Shown here: positions 9,685-19,904 of the stretch, in pieces | Layout: every line of letters starts with the position of its first letter | Position numbering within the stretch: the first letter of the stretch is position 1 | Assembly (NCBI RefSeq): GCF_032681285.1 | Contig: NZ_CP136336.1 | Coordinates: 4,947,001-5,011,000 of the forward strand | Length of the DNA stretch: 64,000 nucleotides | Source of the DNA: Piscinibacter gummiphilus | GTDB lineage: Bacteria; Pseudomonadota; Gammaproteobacteria; Burkholderiales; Burkholderiaceae_C | Direction of reading: 5' to 3' | Notes under the pieces: generated by a model | The model's database searches: none | Told to the model about the DNA's origin: nothing | Seen by the model: only the letters and a program-made list of their open reading frames with translations | Translations under genes and position numbers: made by a program

Positions 9685-10896
9685 CTAACCGATCCGCTCG
9701 GCGCGATAACCGGCGGCCGTCATGGCCGCGAGGATCTCCGCAATGTGCTCCACACCCCGCGTGTGGACCACCACCTCGATCTGCACCCGCTCGACCGACA
9801 CCGAGCTGAACGCGCGCTGGTGCTGCACCTCGTCGATGTTGGCACCCAGCTTGCCCAGCAGGAGGCACACGTCGGCCAGCGCCCCGGGCACGTCGCGGAT
9901 GTCGAGCCGCAGCCGCGCGAGTCGGCCCGCCCGCACCATGCCGCGCTCTATGATCTCGGCCAGCACCAGCGGCTCGATGTTGCCGCCGCACAGCACGAGC
10001 CCGACCTTGCGGCCCTCGAAGCGCCCGCGGTGCTTCATCAGCGCGGCCAGGCCCACGGCCCCGGCACCTTCGACCACCGTCTTCTCGATCTCCAGCAGCA
10101 AGACAATCGCCTGCTCGATGTCGTCTTCGTCGACGAGGAGCACATCGTCCACATGCTGCTCGATCAAGGGCAGCGTGAGCACGCCCGGCGCTTTCACACC
10201 GATGCCGTCGGCGATGGTGGCGTGCTGCACTTCGCGGTGGCCGCCGTGCTTGGCATTCCACGCCGCCGGGAAGCGCTCGCTCTGCACCCCCACGATCTCG
10301 AGGCCCGGCTTCAAGGCGCGCGCTGCCGTGGCCATGCCGCCAATCAGGCCGCCGCCGCCGATGGCCACCACGAGCGTGTCGATCTGCGGCTGCTGCGCCA
10401 GCATCTCCAGCGCCACCGTGCCCTGCCCGGCAATCACGGCCGCATCGTCGAAGGGGTGGATCAGCGTGAGCTGGCGTTCGCGCGCGAGCAGCAAGCCATG
10501 TGCCCGCGCGTCGTCGAAGGTGTCGCCATGCAGCACCACCTCGGCCCCGAATCGGCGTGTGTTGGCCACCTTCACCGGCGTGGCGAAACGCGGCATCACG
10601 ATGGTCGCGGGAATGCCCAGGCGCTGCGCGTGGTAGGCCACGCCTTGCGCATGGTTGCCGGCCGACACCGCGAGCACACCCCGTGCGCGCTCGTCATCGC
10701 TCAGCTGCGAGATCTTGTTGAGCGCCCCCCGCTCCTTGAACGAGGCGGTGAACTGAAGGTTCTCGAATTTGAGGAACACCTCGCAGCCCGCGAGTTCGCC
10801 CAAGGTGCGCGAAGGCAAGCAGGGTGTTTCGAGCACATGGCCGTGCAATCGGCGTGCCGCAGCACGGATCTCGTCGAGCGTGATGGGCGTTTCCAT
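9685..10896 (-). CDS. ilvA: Threonine ammonia-lyase (threonine dehydratase)
   Basis: PLP enzyme deaminating threonine to 2-oxobutyrate, feeding isoleucine synthesis. The 403 residues include the PLP lysine in SFKERGA (Lys54), the phosphate loop GGGGLIGG near 185, and a single C-terminal ACT domain from about 325. This is the shorter form with one ACT domain, unlike E. coli IlvA (two). The start codon has no clear ribosome site, but CACAAT ends 6 nt before it, as expected for a leaderless message. It converges on the HATPase gene with a 6-bp gap. Confidence 0.92.
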   Translation of the reverse strand: METPITLDEIRAAARRLHGHVLETPCLPSRTLGELAGCEVFLKFENLQFTASFKERGALNKISQLSDDERARGVLAVSAGNHAQGVAYHAQRLGIPATIVMPRFATPVKVANTRRFGAEVVLHGDTFDDARAHGLLLARERQLTLIHPFDDAAVIAGQGTVALEMLAQQPQIDTLVVAIGGGGLIGGMATAARALKPGLEIVGVQSERFPAAWNAKHGGHREVQHATIADGIGVKAPGVLTLPLIEQHVDDVLLVDEDDIEQAIVLLLEIEKTVVEGAGAVGLAALMKHRGRFEGRKVGLVLCGGNIEPLVLAEIIERGMVRAGRLARLRLDIRDVPGALADVCLLLGKLGANIDEVQHQRAFSSVSVERVQIEVVVHTRGVEHIAEILAAMTAAGYRAERIG

Positions 10897-10954
10897 TCCG
10901 CGATTGTGGCCTCGGTGACGAAACCTTTGTACTCGCGATAAGGTCGTTCACGAC

Positions 10955-11716
10955 ATGAAGAAGTCCTCACGCCTCGCCGCGATCGCGGCCCTCACCCTTC
11001 CCGCTCTCAGCAGCGCCCAAGTCACCATGAAGCCCGATGGCGAGTTCCGCTCGCTGTGGACGCTGGCGTCGAGCGTGAGCGGCGGCAACACTGAAGCCAG
11101 CAGCATCACGCTGACCGGCGAAGCGGTGAAGCAGACCGACCACAGCAAGTGGCTCTCGCTCGGCCGCGTGTACTACGCCCGCGACTCCGAGAAGACGAGC
11201 GCCTCCAACGTGGCACTCGGCACGCAGTACGACCAGGACCTCTTCAACAACGACTACTTCGCGGTCGCCAAGCTCGACTATTTTCGCGACCGGCCAGCCA
11301 ACATCGTCTCGCGCGTGTCGGCCTACGGTGGCCTCGGCCGCCACCTGATCCGCAACGACACCAACACCTGGGATGTGTTCGGCGGCTTCGGCTACAGCGA
11401 AGACCGCTACATCAATCCGGCCGACGTGGCTGGGGAGATGCGCTTGCGCTACGGGCGCACCGAAGGTGTGCTGAGCGAGAGCTCGAACCACAAGCTCACG
11501 CCGAGCACGACCTTCAAGCAGAAGCTGGAGTACTACCCGGACCTGCGCAACACAGGGGAGTACCGGGCGGTGTTCGACACCGGGCTATCGGTCGCGATGA
11601 CAGCGACGTGGCAACTCACGACGGGCGTGCTGTACCGCTACAACAGCGCACCGGGCCGCAACCTCAAGCACTACGACGTGATGTTCCTCACCGGCATCTC
11701 GATGAGGTTCGACTGA
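10955..11716 (+). CDS. DUF481 (YdiY-like) outer-membrane protein
   Basis: A 253-residue protein with a cleavable signal peptide (about 1-21, ending LSSAQ) and long alternating hydrophobic/aromatic strands typical of an outer-membrane beta-barrel, closing with GISMRFD and a C-terminal aromatic signature. The opening ASSVSGGNTEASSITLTGE is the DUF481 hallmark (S.GNT...L.L). Its function is unknown; family members are sometimes acid- or salt-induced. It diverges from ilvA and converges on pyk with only 1 bp between the stops. Confidence 0.85.
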   Translation: MKKSSRLAAIAALTLPALSSAQVTMKPDGEFRSLWTLASSVSGGNTEASSITLTGEAVKQTDHSKWLSLGRVYYARDSEKTSASNVALGTQYDQDLFNNDYFAVAKLDYFRDRPANIVSRVSAYGGLGRHLIRNDTNTWDVFGGFGYSEDRYINPADVAGEMRLRYGRTEGVLSESSNHKLTPSTTFKQKLEYYPDLRNTGEYRAVFDTGLSVAMTATWQLTTGVLYRYNSAPGRNLKHYDVMFLTGISMRFD

Positions 11717-11717
11717 A

Positions 11718-13145
11718 TCAGCCGACCAGGCACACCTTCAGCATGTTGGTGCCGCCGGGGTAGCCCATCGGCTCACCACAGGTGATCGCATAGGTGTCGC
11801 CGGGCTTCAGCACGCCGGCTTCGACCAGCATGCTCTCTGCATGCTTCAGCGCCTCGTCGCGGTCGGAGTGGCTCGACATCAAGAGCGGCCGCACGTTCCG
11901 ATAAAGGCACATGCGCCGCTGGCTGCCCACCTGCGAGGTCAGGCCGAAGATCGGCACGTGGATCTTGTGGCGGCTCATCCACAGCGCCGTCGAGCCCGAC
12001 TCGGTAAGCGCGACGATGGCCTTGCAGCCCAGGTGGTGCGCGGTGAAGAGCGCGCCCATCGCGATCGACTGGTCGATGCGGCCGAACTTCTTGTCGGTGA
12101 AGCTCGCATCGAGCGAGATCTCTTCCGCGTTCTCGGCCTCGACGCAGATGTTGGCCATCATCTCGACCGTCTCGACCGGGTACTTGCCGGCCGCCGTCTC
12201 GGCGCTCAGCATCACGGCATCGGTGCCGTCGAGCACGGCGTTGGCCACGTCGCTCACCTCGGCGCGCGTGGGCACCGGGTTCACGATCATCGACTCCATC
12301 ATCTGCGTGGCGGTGATCACCACGCGGTCGAGCTCGCGCGCCATCTTGATCATGCGTTTCTGCAGCGCGGGCACGGCCGCGTTGCCGACCTCCACCGCGA
12401 GGTCGCCGCGCGCGACCATGATGCCGTCGCTCGCCTTGATGATCGACTCGAGCACCGGGATCGCTTCGCTGCGCTCGATCTTCGCGATCAGCGCCGGCTT
12501 GTGGCGATAGGGCTCGCCGGCCACGTTGGCCAGTTGGCGCGCCATTTCCATGTCGGTGGCGTTCTTGGGGAAACTCACCGCCAGGTACTCGCACTGGAAG
12601 CTCATCGCGGTCTTGATGTCTTCCATGTCCTTGCCGGTCAACGCGGGCGCGGTGAGGCCGCCACCGGCCTTGTTGATGCCCTTGTTGTTCGAAAGCTCAC
12701 CGCCGATCACGACCGTGGTGTGCACCTCGGCACCCTTCACCGCATCGACGGTGAGCTTCAGCAGGCCGTCGTTCAGCAGCAGCGTGTCGCCGGGGCGCAC
12801 GTCGCGCGGCAGCTCCTTGTAGTCGAGGCCCACGCGCTCGTTGTTGCCGAGTTCGGTAGTCGCGCCGTCGAGGATGAACTTCTGCCCCGGCTCGATGATG
12901 GTCTTGCCACCCTCGAACTTGCCGACGCGGATCTTCGGGCCCTGCAGGTCGGCCATGATGGCCACTTCCTTGCCCACCGCCTTGGCCGCCTCGCGCACGA
13001 GCGCGGCGCGCTCGATGTGGTCTTGCGCCTTGCCGTGCGAGAAGTTGAGCCGCACCACGTCGACCCCGGCCCGGATCATTCGCTGCAACACCTCGGGGGT
13101 GCTGGACGCGGGGCCGAGGGTGGCGACGATCTTGGTAGCGGGCAT
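11718..13145 (-). CDS. pyk: Pyruvate kinase
   Basis: Final glycolytic step, PEP plus ADP to pyruvate plus ATP. It has 475 residues and a complete TIM barrel: ATLGPAS at the N-terminus, LNFSHG, the catalytic-lysine/metal region LIAKIERSEAI, and MVARGDLAVEVG, followed by a C-terminal domain. The compact length and ending resemble the PykA type. It lies 35 bp downstream of pgk, so the two are probably co-transcribed. Confidence 0.96.
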   Translation of the reverse strand: MPATKIVATLGPASSTPEVLQRMIRAGVDVVRLNFSHGKAQDHIERAALVREAAKAVGKEVAIMADLQGPKIRVGKFEGGKTIIEPGQKFILDGATTELGNNERVGLDYKELPRDVRPGDTLLLNDGLLKLTVDAVKGAEVHTTVVIGGELSNNKGINKAGGGLTAPALTGKDMEDIKTAMSFQCEYLAVSFPKNATDMEMARQLANVAGEPYRHKPALIAKIERSEAIPVLESIIKASDGIMVARGDLAVEVGNAAVPALQKRMIKMARELDRVVITATQMMESMIVNPVPTRAEVSDVANAVLDGTDAVMLSAETAAGKYPVETVEMMANICVEAENAEEISLDASFTDKKFGRIDQSIAMGALFTAHHLGCKAIVALTESGSTALWMSRHKIHVPIFGLTSQVGSQRRMCLYRNVRPLLMSSHSDRDEALKHAESMLVEAGVLKPGDTYAITCGEPMGYPGGTNMLKVCLVG

Positions 13146-13180
13146 GCAGGGTCTCCGTTCTTCTTACAGTGAGCAGTGAA

Positions 13181-14371
13181 TCAGGCGGCGCGCTTTTGCA
13201 GGATCTCGAAGGCGGGCAGCGTCTTGCCTTCCAGCACTTCGAGGAAGGCGCCACCGCCGGTGGAGATGTAGCCCACGTCCTTCTCGATGCCGTACTTCGC
13301 GATCGCAGCCAGCGTGTCGCCGCCACCCGCGATGCTGAAGGCGCTCGACTCGGCGATGGCCCGTGCGAGCGTCTCGGTGCCCTTGGCGAAGGCGTCGAAC
13401 TCGAACACGCCGACCGGGCCGTTCCAGACGATCGTGCCGGCCTTCTTCAGCATGTCGGCGAGCTGGGCCGCAGTCTTCGGGCCGATGTCGAGGATGAGGT
13501 CGTCGGCTGCCACGTCGGTGGCGGCCTTGACGGTGGCGGGCGCGTCCGCGGCGAAGGTCTTGGCCGTCACCACGTCGACCGGGATCGGCACTGCGGCGCC
13601 GCGTGCCTTCATCGCCTCGATCACCGCTTTGGCGTCGTTCACGAGGTCGGCCTCGGCGAGCGACTTGCCGATGGGCAGGCCCGCCGCGAGCAGGAAGGTG
13701 TTGGCAATGCCGCCGCCGACGATGAGCTGGTCGACGTTCTTCGCGAGCGATTGCAGGATGGTCAGCTTGGTGCTCACCTTGCTGCCAGCGACGATGGCCA
13801 CCAGCGGGCGCTTCGGGTTGGCCAGCGCCTTGGAGATCGCATCGATCTCGGCGGCGAGCAGCGGGCCGGCGCAGGCGATCTTGGCGAACTGCGCGATGCC
13901 GTAGGTCGAAGCCTCGGCGCGGTGCGCGGTGCCGAAGGCGTCGTGCACGAAGATGTCGCACAGCGCGGCCATCTTCTTCGCGAGTTCTTCGTTGTTCTTC
14001 TTCTCGCCCTTGTTGAGGCGGCAGTTCTCGAGCATGACGAGCTCGCCCGGTGCGACCTGCACGCCGTCGACCCAGTTGGGCACCACCTTGATCTCGCGGC
14101 CCATCAACTCGCCCATGCGCTTGGCGACCGGGGCCAGCGAGTCTTCGGGCTTGAACTCGCCTTCGGTCGGGCGGCCCAGGTGCGAGGTCACCATCACGGC
14201 CGCACCTGCCTTCAAAGCCATCTCGATGCAGGGGATGGACGCGCGGATGCGCGTGTCTTCGGTGATGTTGCCGGCATCGTCTTGGGGGACGTTGAGGTCG
14301 GCGCGGATGAACACACGTTGGCCGGTCGCCTTGCCTTGAGCGGCGAGGTCTTCGAAGCGGAGGACTTTCAT
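13181..14371 (-). CDS. pgk: Phosphoglycerate kinase
   Basis: Reversible phosphate transfer between 1,3-bisphosphoglycerate and ADP. It has 396 residues with the usual two-domain layout: RADLNVP near residue 24, the nucleotide-binding SKVSTK in the middle and the hinge region ending [10 protein letters not shown]. It is the promoter-proximal gene of pgk-pyk. The transketolase and gap genes that often precede it are not present; azlD and azlC lie there instead. Confidence 0.96.
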   Translation of the reverse strand: MKVLRFEDLAAQGKATGQRVFIRADLNVPQDDAGNITEDTRIRASIPCIEMALKAGAAVMVTSHLGRPTEGEFKPEDSLAPVAKRMGELMGREIKVVPNWVDGVQVAPGELVMLENCRLNKGEKKNNEELAKKMAALCDIFVHDAFGTAHRAEASTYGIAQFAKIACAGPLLAAEIDAISKALANPKRPLVAIVAGSKVSTKLTILQSLAKNVDQLIVGGGIANTFLLAAGLPIGKSLAEADLVNDAKAVIEAMKARGAAVPIPVDVVTAKTFAADAPATVKAATDVAADDLILDIGPKTAAQLADMLKKAGTIVWNGPVGVFEFDAFAKGTETLARAIAESSAFSIAGGGDTLAAIAKYGIEKDVGYISTGGGAFLEVLEGKTLPAFEILQKRAA

Positions 14372-14433
14372 GGTGCGGGGCGTGATGACAAGAATTTCAG
14401 CCCGCTATTGGACACCATGTACTCCCCTGTAAC

Positions 14434-14763
14434 TCACCACCCCAGGCCGAGTTTCAGGGGAATCAGCACCGCCATGCCCGTGACGATGGTGCCGAGGATG
14501 CCGCGGCGCCAGAAGTAGTAGGCCGTGGCCGCTGCCGCCGCGTACAGGCGTGCGTCTTTCCAGGTCTCGATGAGTTCGCCGTGGGCCATCACGATCTCGG
14601 GCACGACGACAGCGGCGAGCGCCGCCAGTGGGGCAAAGCGCAGGCCACGCTTGACCCAGTCGGGCAGCACGAGCTCCTTTTCGGAGATGAGGAAGAAGCC
14701 GCGCGTGACGATCGTGATGACGGTCAGGCCTGCGATGGTGATGAGGGCGTAGCCGTTGTTCAT
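14434..14763 (-). CDS. azlD: AzlD-family branched-chain amino-acid export subunit
   Basis: A 109-residue inner-membrane protein with about four hydrophobic helices and the family-like ITIVTRGFFLI near the N-terminus. It is the small partner of AzlC; together they export branched-chain or other amino acids and analogues. The start MNNGYALITIAG is set by the 4-bp ATGA overlap with the azlC stop; an upstream in-frame extension is Arg-rich and lies inside azlC. Confidence 0.88.
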   Translation of the reverse strand: MNNGYALITIAGLTVITIVTRGFFLISEKELVLPDWVKRGLRFAPLAALAAVVVPEIVMAHGELIETWKDARLYAAAAATAYYFWRRGILGTIVTGMAVLIPLKLGLGW

Positions 14764-15509
14764 ATGGCCGGCCTCGCGCGATCGAGCGCCGCTCGCAGGC
14801 GGCGGCCGGCATCGCCTCCGCCTTCGATCATCAGGCCGATGCACACGGCGGCGGCGATCGCGACCACGATGTGCAGGCGGAACGGCAGCGAGAACGCGGC
14901 CACGGCCGCGGCACCCGCCACGATCGCCGCCAGCGAGGTGGCACGGTCTGAGACCAGTGAATAGGTGAGGCCGAGCAGCGCCAACACGCCCGCAAACCCC
15001 AGGCCCCAGTGCGTGGGGATCACGTCCGCCAGCAGGATGCCGGCCACCGCGGGCACCTGCCAGCTGAACCAGTTCGCCGTCGACGCGCCGAGGAAGTATT
15101 CGACCTGGCCTTCGTCGTCGCGCGCTTCCGGGAATTTCTTCATGAAGAGCACGTAGGTGAGGTCCCCGCTGAAATAGCCGAGCAGCAGCCGGTCACGCAG
15201 GCGGTACTGCATGAAATAGGGGCGCCACTGGGCGCTGAAGATCACGAAGCGCAGGTTGATGCACAAGGCCGTGGCCCACACGATCCACACCGGCGTGCCG
15301 ACCATCATCAGCGGCAGTGCGGCCAGCTGGGCACTGCCGGCGTAGACCACGAAGGTCATCAAGAGCGCGAGAGGGATCGACAAGCCGCCCTTGACCATGG
15401 CCACGCCGGTCACCAGGCCCCAGGCCGCGATGCCCAGGCTCACGGCGCTCATCTCGCGCGCGCCAGCGCGGAACTGTCGGTGGCGCAGCACGTCTTGAAG
15501 GGAAAGCAT
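14760..15509 (-). CDS. azlC: AzlC-family branched-chain amino-acid exporter
   Basis: A 249-residue permease with about five to seven membrane helices and AzlC-type stretches such as SIPLALLMTFVVYAGSAQLA and LCINLRFVIFSA. It pairs with AzlD, encoded next with a 4-bp overlap. Substrates are inferred from the family (azaleucine resistance, branched-chain amino acids). GACAAT ends 7 nt before the ATG, so the transcript may start at or next to the start codon. Confidence 0.9.
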   Translation of the reverse strand: MLSLQDVLRHRQFRAGAREMSAVSLGIAAWGLVTGVAMVKGGLSIPLALLMTFVVYAGSAQLAALPLMMVGTPVWIVWATALCINLRFVIFSAQWRPYFMQYRLRDRLLLGYFSGDLTYVLFMKKFPEARDDEGQVEYFLGASTANWFSWQVPAVAGILLADVIPTHWGLGFAGVLALLGLTYSLVSDRATSLAAIVAGAAAVAAFSLPFRLHIVVAIAAAVCIGLMIEGGGDAGRRLRAALDRARPAI

Positions 15510-15571
15510 GGCCGCGATTGTCCCGCGTTACGGGTTTCCCCGGGGGTCAGGGGTCAAACCCGACGGTGCGA

Positions 15572-15979
15572 TCAGTCGTGGGCCTTCGGGGTCTTGGTCG
15601 ACACCGGCTTGGCCGCCTTCTTGTCGACGACCACGGCCTCGGCCGGCACGTCGGCGGTGGGCTCCGACTTGGCGTCGGCCGTCTTGGCCTCGGCGCCCTT
15701 GGGCCGGGGCCCGAGCTGCGGCGCCACGGCCTCGATCTTGTTCTCGCGCATGTAGTCGTTCATGTCGCGCCAGCCGGCGAACACCGACGCCTTGTCGGCC
15801 TTCTTGTTCAGCGCGTAGCAGTCTTCGATCGCACGCCCGGCGTGGCGGCAGGCGCCACCGATGGCCCGGCCTTCGGCTTCCCGGGCCGCGGCCACCTTCT
15901 CGGCGGAATCGCCGAAGAGGTCGCAGCCCACGAGGGAGACGGCGGCCAGCGCAAGGGAGAGGAAGGTGAGGCGTCGCAT
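15572..15979 (-). CDS. Small lipoprotein of unknown function
   Basis: A 135-residue protein with a lipoprotein signal and lipobox LVGC (Cys about 19). The mature N-terminal half is a helical segment with two further cysteines (GGACRHAGRAIEDCYALNKK), which could form a disulfide. The C-terminal half is a Lys/Ala/Pro/Val-rich, probably disordered tail. ATG chosen so that the signal peptide stands at the start. No relative with known role is recognised. Confidence 0.75.
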   Translation of the reverse strand: MRRLTFLSLALAAVSLVGCDLFGDSAEKVAAAREAEGRAIGGACRHAGRAIEDCYALNKKADKASVFAGWRDMNDYMRENKIEAVAPQLGPRPKGAEAKTADAKSEPTADVPAEAVVVDKKAAKPVSTKTPKAHD

Positions 15980-16044
15980 GACAGACAGATCGGAGAAGAG
16001 TCGTGGCCCGATTGTCGACAGCGGTCCGCGCAAGGGTGGCGGAC

Positions 16045-16070
16045 AAAAGCGGGGCTTGTGCCCCGCTTTT
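16045..16070 (-). terminator. Rho-independent terminator downstream of htpX
   Basis: AAAAGCGGGGC, a four-base loop, then GCCCCGCTTTT: an 11-bp perfect palindrome right after the htpX stop, with a T run on both strands. It also lies upstream of the lipoprotein at 15572-15979, so it separates the two. Confidence 0.88.
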
Positions 16071-16078
16071 CTGCCGCC

Positions 16079-16918
16079 TCAGACCATCGCCAGCAGGCGC
16101 TGCACCCGTTCCTCGGTCGAGGGGTGGGTGGAGAAGAGGCCGCGCAGGCCGCCGCCGGAGAGCGGGTTCATGATCATCATCTGCGCCGTCTCGGGGTGGC
16201 GCTCGGCCGCTTCCATCGGCAGGCCCTGGGCGTGGCGGTGGATCTTCTGCAGGGCGCTGGCCAAGGCGGCCGGGTCGCCGGAGATCTCGGCACCGCCGCG
16301 GTCGGCTTCGAACTCGCGGGCGCGGCTGATCGCCATCTGGATCAGGCTCGCGGCCAGCGGGGCCAGCAGCATCACCAGGAGACCCACGATGGGGTTGTGC
16401 GGGCGGCCTTCGTTGTCGCGGCCGCCGAAGAACATGGCGAAGTTGGCCAGCATCGAGATCGCACCGGCCATGGTGGCGCTCACCGTGCTGATGAGGATGT
16501 CGCGGTGCTTCACGTGCGCCAGCTCGTGCGCCATCACGCCGCGCAGCTCGCGCTCGGAGAGCACGCGCAGGATGCCGGTGGTGGCGGCCACCGCGGCGTT
16601 CTGCGGGTTGCGGCCGGTGGCAAAGGCGTTGGGCGCGTCTTCCTGAATCAGGTAGACGCGCGGCATCGGCAGCTGAGCGCGCTCGGCCAACTCGCGCACC
16701 ATGCGGTAGAAGCCGGGCGCGGTCGACTCGTCGACTTCCTGCGCGTTGTACATGCGCAGCACCAGCTTGTCCGAAAACCAGTAGCTGAAGAAGTTCATGC
16801 CCAGCGCCAGCACGAGCGCGAACATCATGCCGGCGCGGCCGCCCACAAGCGCACCGATGGCCATGAACAGCGCCGTGATGGCCGCCATCAGCACCGCGGT
16901 CTTCAACAGATTGAACAT
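16079..16918 (-). CDS. htpX: Membrane zinc metalloprotease HtpX
   Basis: M48 family protease of membrane-protein quality control; it cleaves misfolded inner-membrane proteins together with FtsH. The 279 residues have two N-terminal membrane helices, the zinc motif HELAHVKH and a second pair of helices, with the third zinc ligand in [10 protein letters not shown]. The start MFNLLKTAV matches the family; the frame continues upstream without a helix. It lies downstream of fmt with a 59-bp gap. Confidence 0.94.
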   Translation of the reverse strand: MFNLLKTAVLMAAITALFMAIGALVGGRAGMMFALVLALGMNFFSYWFSDKLVLRMYNAQEVDESTAPGFYRMVRELAERAQLPMPRVYLIQEDAPNAFATGRNPQNAAVAATTGILRVLSERELRGVMAHELAHVKHRDILISTVSATMAGAISMLANFAMFFGGRDNEGRPHNPIVGLLVMLLAPLAASLIQMAISRAREFEADRGGAEISGDPAALASALQKIHRHAQGLPMEAAERHPETAQMMIMNPLSGGGLRGLFSTHPSTEERVQRLLAMV

Positions 16919-16977
16919 GCGTGAATCTCCAACAGGGGAATCGTCCAGCCCCTCAGGTGCGGCTGGCGCCGCAAAGT

Positions 16978-17937
16978 TCAACCGCCAGGGGCGCTGAAGC
17001 GCTGGCCGGCCCGCACGGGCTGGGCCTGCAGGAACTGTCGGGCGCTCACGCGCTTGCCACCCGGGCGTTGCAGCTCGAGCAGTTCAAGGGCACCGGCCCC
17101 ACAGGCGACCGTGATGTGTTCGTCAGTGACCGCCAACACCCGGCCGGGCTCGCCGGTGCCGGCGGTGACGCGGGCGAGCCAAAGCTTCACCGTTTCACGG
17201 TCGAGCTGGGTGCTGGCGCCGGGGAAGGGGTCGAAGGCGCGGATGCGCCGCTCGAGCGTGCTTGCTGGGAGCGACCAGTCGATGGCGGCCTCGGCCTTCT
17301 CGATCTTGTGCGCGTAGGTCACGCCTTCGGCCGGCTGCGGCGTGCGGGTCAGACCGCCGCAGGCCGCCAGTTCCAGCGCTTCGACGATCAGCCGGCCGCC
17401 AAGCGCGGCCAGGCGGTCGTGCAGGCGGGCCGTGGTGTCGTCGGGCCGGATGTCGACGGCCTCGATCAGCAGCATGTCGCCGGTGTCGAGGCCCGCGTCC
17501 ATCTGCATGATGGTGATGCCGGTGCGCGCGTCGCCCGCTTCGATGGCCCGGTGGATGGGTGCGGCGCCGCGCCAGCGCGGCAGGAGCGAGGCGTGGATGT
17601 TCAGGCAGCCACGGGCCGGCAGGTCGAGCACCCATTGCGGAAGGATCAGGCCGTAGGCGGCCACCACCATCACGTCAGGGCGGGCGGCGTGCAGCGTCGC
17701 TTGCGCGCTGGCGGCGTCTTCGGGGTACTTGCCGTCCAGACGCAAGCTGCGCGGCTGGACGACCGGGATGTTGCGCGAGACCGCCAGCGCCTTGACCGGC
17801 GACGGCGTGAGCTTCATGCCGCGGCCGGCCGGGCGGTCGGGCTGGGTGAGCACCAGCGGCACCTCGAAACCGGCCGCCAGCAGGCGCTCGAGCGCCGCCG
17901 CTGCGAATTCTGGCGTGCCGGCGAAGGCGACTCTCAT
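16978..17937 (-). CDS. fmt: Methionyl-tRNA formyltransferase
   Basis: Formylates Met-tRNA(fMet) with 10-formyl-THF for translation initiation. It has 319 residues from this ATG. Motifs: [13 protein letters not shown] at the N-terminus, [16 protein letters not shown] with the catalytic Asn and His, and a C-terminal OB domain. An in-frame GTG 12 bp upstream overlaps the def stop (GTGA) and would add four residues; the ATG gives the usual N-terminus. The gene cooperates with def next to it and with the initiator tRNA encoded at 48.6 kb. Confidence 0.94.
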   Translation of the reverse strand: MRVAFAGTPEFAAAALERLLAAGFEVPLVLTQPDRPAGRGMKLTPSPVKALAVSRNIPVVQPRSLRLDGKYPEDAASAQATLHAARPDVMVVAAYGLILPQWVLDLPARGCLNIHASLLPRWRGAAPIHRAIEAGDARTGITIMQMDAGLDTGDMLLIEAVDIRPDDTTARLHDRLAALGGRLIVEALELAACGGLTRTPQPAEGVTYAHKIEKAEAAIDWSLPASTLERRIRAFDPFPGASTQLDRETVKLWLARVTAGTGEPGRVLAVTDEHITVACGAGALELLELQRPGGKRVSARQFLQAQPVRAGQRFSAPGG

Positions 17938-17945
17938 CCCACCGT

Positions 17946-18458
17946 TCACGGGCGCTGCTCGTCCCGCGTCTTCTTGAGCATCTTGGTCTTGATGCGGTCG
18001 CGCTTGAGCGGGCTCAGGTACTCGACGAACACCTTGCCCATCAGGTGGTCCATCTCATGTTGAACGCACACCGACAGCAGCCCTTCGGCATCGAATTCGT
18101 AACTTTCACCCGCGCGGTTGAGCGAGCGCACGCGCACACGGGCGTGGCGGGGCACCTTGTCATAGACGGTGGGCACCGACAGGCAGCCCTCGTCACCGAG
18201 CGTCATCTCTTCGCTACGCTGCACCAGTTCGGGGTTGATGAGCACCCGCGGCTGATCGCGGCCCTCGGAGGTGTCGATGACGATCACCCGCTCGTGCACA
18301 TCGACCTGCGTGGCCGCGAGGCCCACGCCGTCCGCGGCGTACATGGTCTCCAGCATGTCGTCGACCAACTGGCGGATGCGGTCGTCGACCTGCGCCACCG
18401 GCTTGGCGACGGTGTGCAGGCGGGGGTCGGGGTAACGAAGAATGTCGAGCTTGGGCAT
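17946..18458 (-). CDS. def: Peptide deformylase
   Basis: Iron/zinc enzyme removing the N-formyl group from nascent proteins. It has 170 residues with the three family motifs: [17 protein letters not shown] and QHEMDHLMG (HExxH). It is the first gene of def-fmt, followed after 8 bp by fmt, and diverges from the LysM gene across a 262-bp gap in which I find no convincing promoter. Confidence 0.95.
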   Translation of the reverse strand: MPKLDILRYPDPRLHTVAKPVAQVDDRIRQLVDDMLETMYAADGVGLAATQVDVHERVIVIDTSEGRDQPRVLINPELVQRSEEMTLGDEGCLSVPTVYDKVPRHARVRVRSLNRAGESYEFDAEGLLSVCVQHEMDHLMGKVFVEYLSPLKRDRIKTKMLKKTRDEQRP

Positions 18459-18720
18459 GGAAAGCGACAGAAATTCAACAACTAAGGGGCCACCCTAGGG
18501 TCGCCGGAGCGTGTGGACGGCATGCAACGCCGGCACCCGTGACAGGCAACACAACAAAGGTATCGGCGGGTGACTTTCGTTGCGATATCAAGGGTTTAGA
18601 GGCAGAATCTGCGAAACTGAATGAAGATTTTCGCCGAAGCGCGGGCACCTTGCCGCACTCGGCTCAGTAACCGCACAGCCCAGCATTGTGCTGTCTGACG
18701 CGCCCCGGAGACTTACGTTC

Positions 18721-19872
18721 ATGACCCGAAGCACCCGTCCTGCCCTGGCCTTGTTCCGGGCTTCTGCGATCACCGTGGCGCTCGGCATCGGCCTTGGCGC
18801 GGCATGGGCCGCAGAACCCAACTTCCCGATCACCAGCAAGCAGCGCAGCACGGCCCAGCAGGTCGCCCAAGCCGGCGTGCCGCTCTCCGAGTTGGCCGAC
18901 AACGCGCCCGACGTTTACACCGTCAAGTCCGGCGACACGCTCTGGGACATCTCCCGCATGTACCTCAAGAGCCCGTGGCGCTGGCCGGAACTGTGGGGCA
19001 TGAACCTGGAGCAGATCCGCAATCCGCACCTGATCTTCCCGGGGCAGATCCTGTCGCTGGTGAAGGCCAACGGCCGGGCCACGCTGCAAGTGGGGCAGGT
19101 CGGGCCGGATGGCACGGTGCGGCTGTCGCCTCGGGTTCGTAGCAGCGATCTCAACAAGGACGGCATCCCGCCCATTCCCTTGCATCTGATCGAGCCCTTC
19201 CTCAACGAAGCGGTCATCTTCGAGAGCAACCAGCTGGCCAGCGCACCGCGGGTGGTGAGCACGCAGGAAGGCCGTGTTTTGCTGTCCCGCGGTGACTTGG
19301 CTTATGTGCGCGGCGACGTCGGCAACAACCGCAACTTCCGTGTCTTCCGTGAGCCTCGGCCGCTGAAAGATCCGACCACCGGCGAGGTTCTCGGATACGA
19401 GGCGTTCTATCTCGGCACCACCGAGTTCACGCGCAAAGGGTCGAGCAACACCGGCGAGATCGTGCCTGACACATTTACCGTCACGAGCATCCGCCAGGAG
19501 ATCCGCGTTGGCGACAAGCTGGCGCCGGTGCCGCCAAGAGAGATCGTCAATTACATCCCCCGCGCACCACAAAATGCGATCGCGGGCCAGATCGCCTCGG
19601 TCTACGGCGACAGTGTGAATGCCGGCCAGAACCAGATCGTTACCCTGAACAAGGGAAGCCTGGACGGGCTGGAAAATGGCCACGTGCTCGCCTTGTGGCG
19701 CGACGGCGTGCGCATCCGGGACACCACCGACGAAGACCGCACACGCATCAAGTTGCCGGACGAACGTCATGGTTATCTGTTCGTCTTCCGTGTGTTCAAC
19801 CGGATGTCTTACGCACTGATCGTGTCGGTCAGAGAGCCGGTCACAATCGGCGACCGCTTCACTCAGCCCTGA
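18721..19872 (+). CDS. LysM-domain envelope protein
   Basis: A 383-residue exported protein: signal peptide about 1-30 (ending AWAA), then a LysM peptidoglycan-binding domain at about 64-120 (YTVKSGDTLWDISRMYLKSP), then a long beta-rich region. The LysM module places it in the periplasm bound to murein. The order lysM-dprA-smg beside def/fmt is widespread in betaproteobacteria and gammaproteobacteria; the function of the LysM protein is not established. ATG chosen because the signal peptide begins there. Confidence 0.88.
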   Translation: MTRSTRPALALFRASAITVALGIGLGAAWAAEPNFPITSKQRSTAQQVAQAGVPLSELADNAPDVYTVKSGDTLWDISRMYLKSPWRWPELWGMNLEQIRNPHLIFPGQILSLVKANGRATLQVGQVGPDGTVRLSPRVRSSDLNKDGIPPIPLHLIEPFLNEAVIFESNQLASAPRVVSTQEGRVLLSRGDLAYVRGDVGNNRNFRVFREPRPLKDPTTGEVLGYEAFYLGTTEFTRKGSSNTGEIVPDTFTVTSIRQEIRVGDKLAPVPPREIVNYIPRAPQNAIAGQIASVYGDSVNAGQNQIVTLNKGSLDGLENGHVLALWRDGVRIRDTTDEDRTRIKLPDERHGYLFVFRVFNRMSYALIVSVREPVTIGDRFTQP

Positions 19873-19904
19873 GCACGGCGCGCGCGCCGCTCAAGGCGCC
19901 CCTC

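Noticed and set aside
16978..17949. GTG at 17949 as start of fmt, overlapping def
   Set aside because: It would add four residues (MNGG) before the family start MRVAFAGTP. The ATG at 17937 is preferred, though the GTG cannot be excluded.
18459..18720. Promoter for the LysM gene in the 262-bp gap
   Set aside because: TTGCGA and AGAATC could be read as -35 and -10, but the match is too poor to report.
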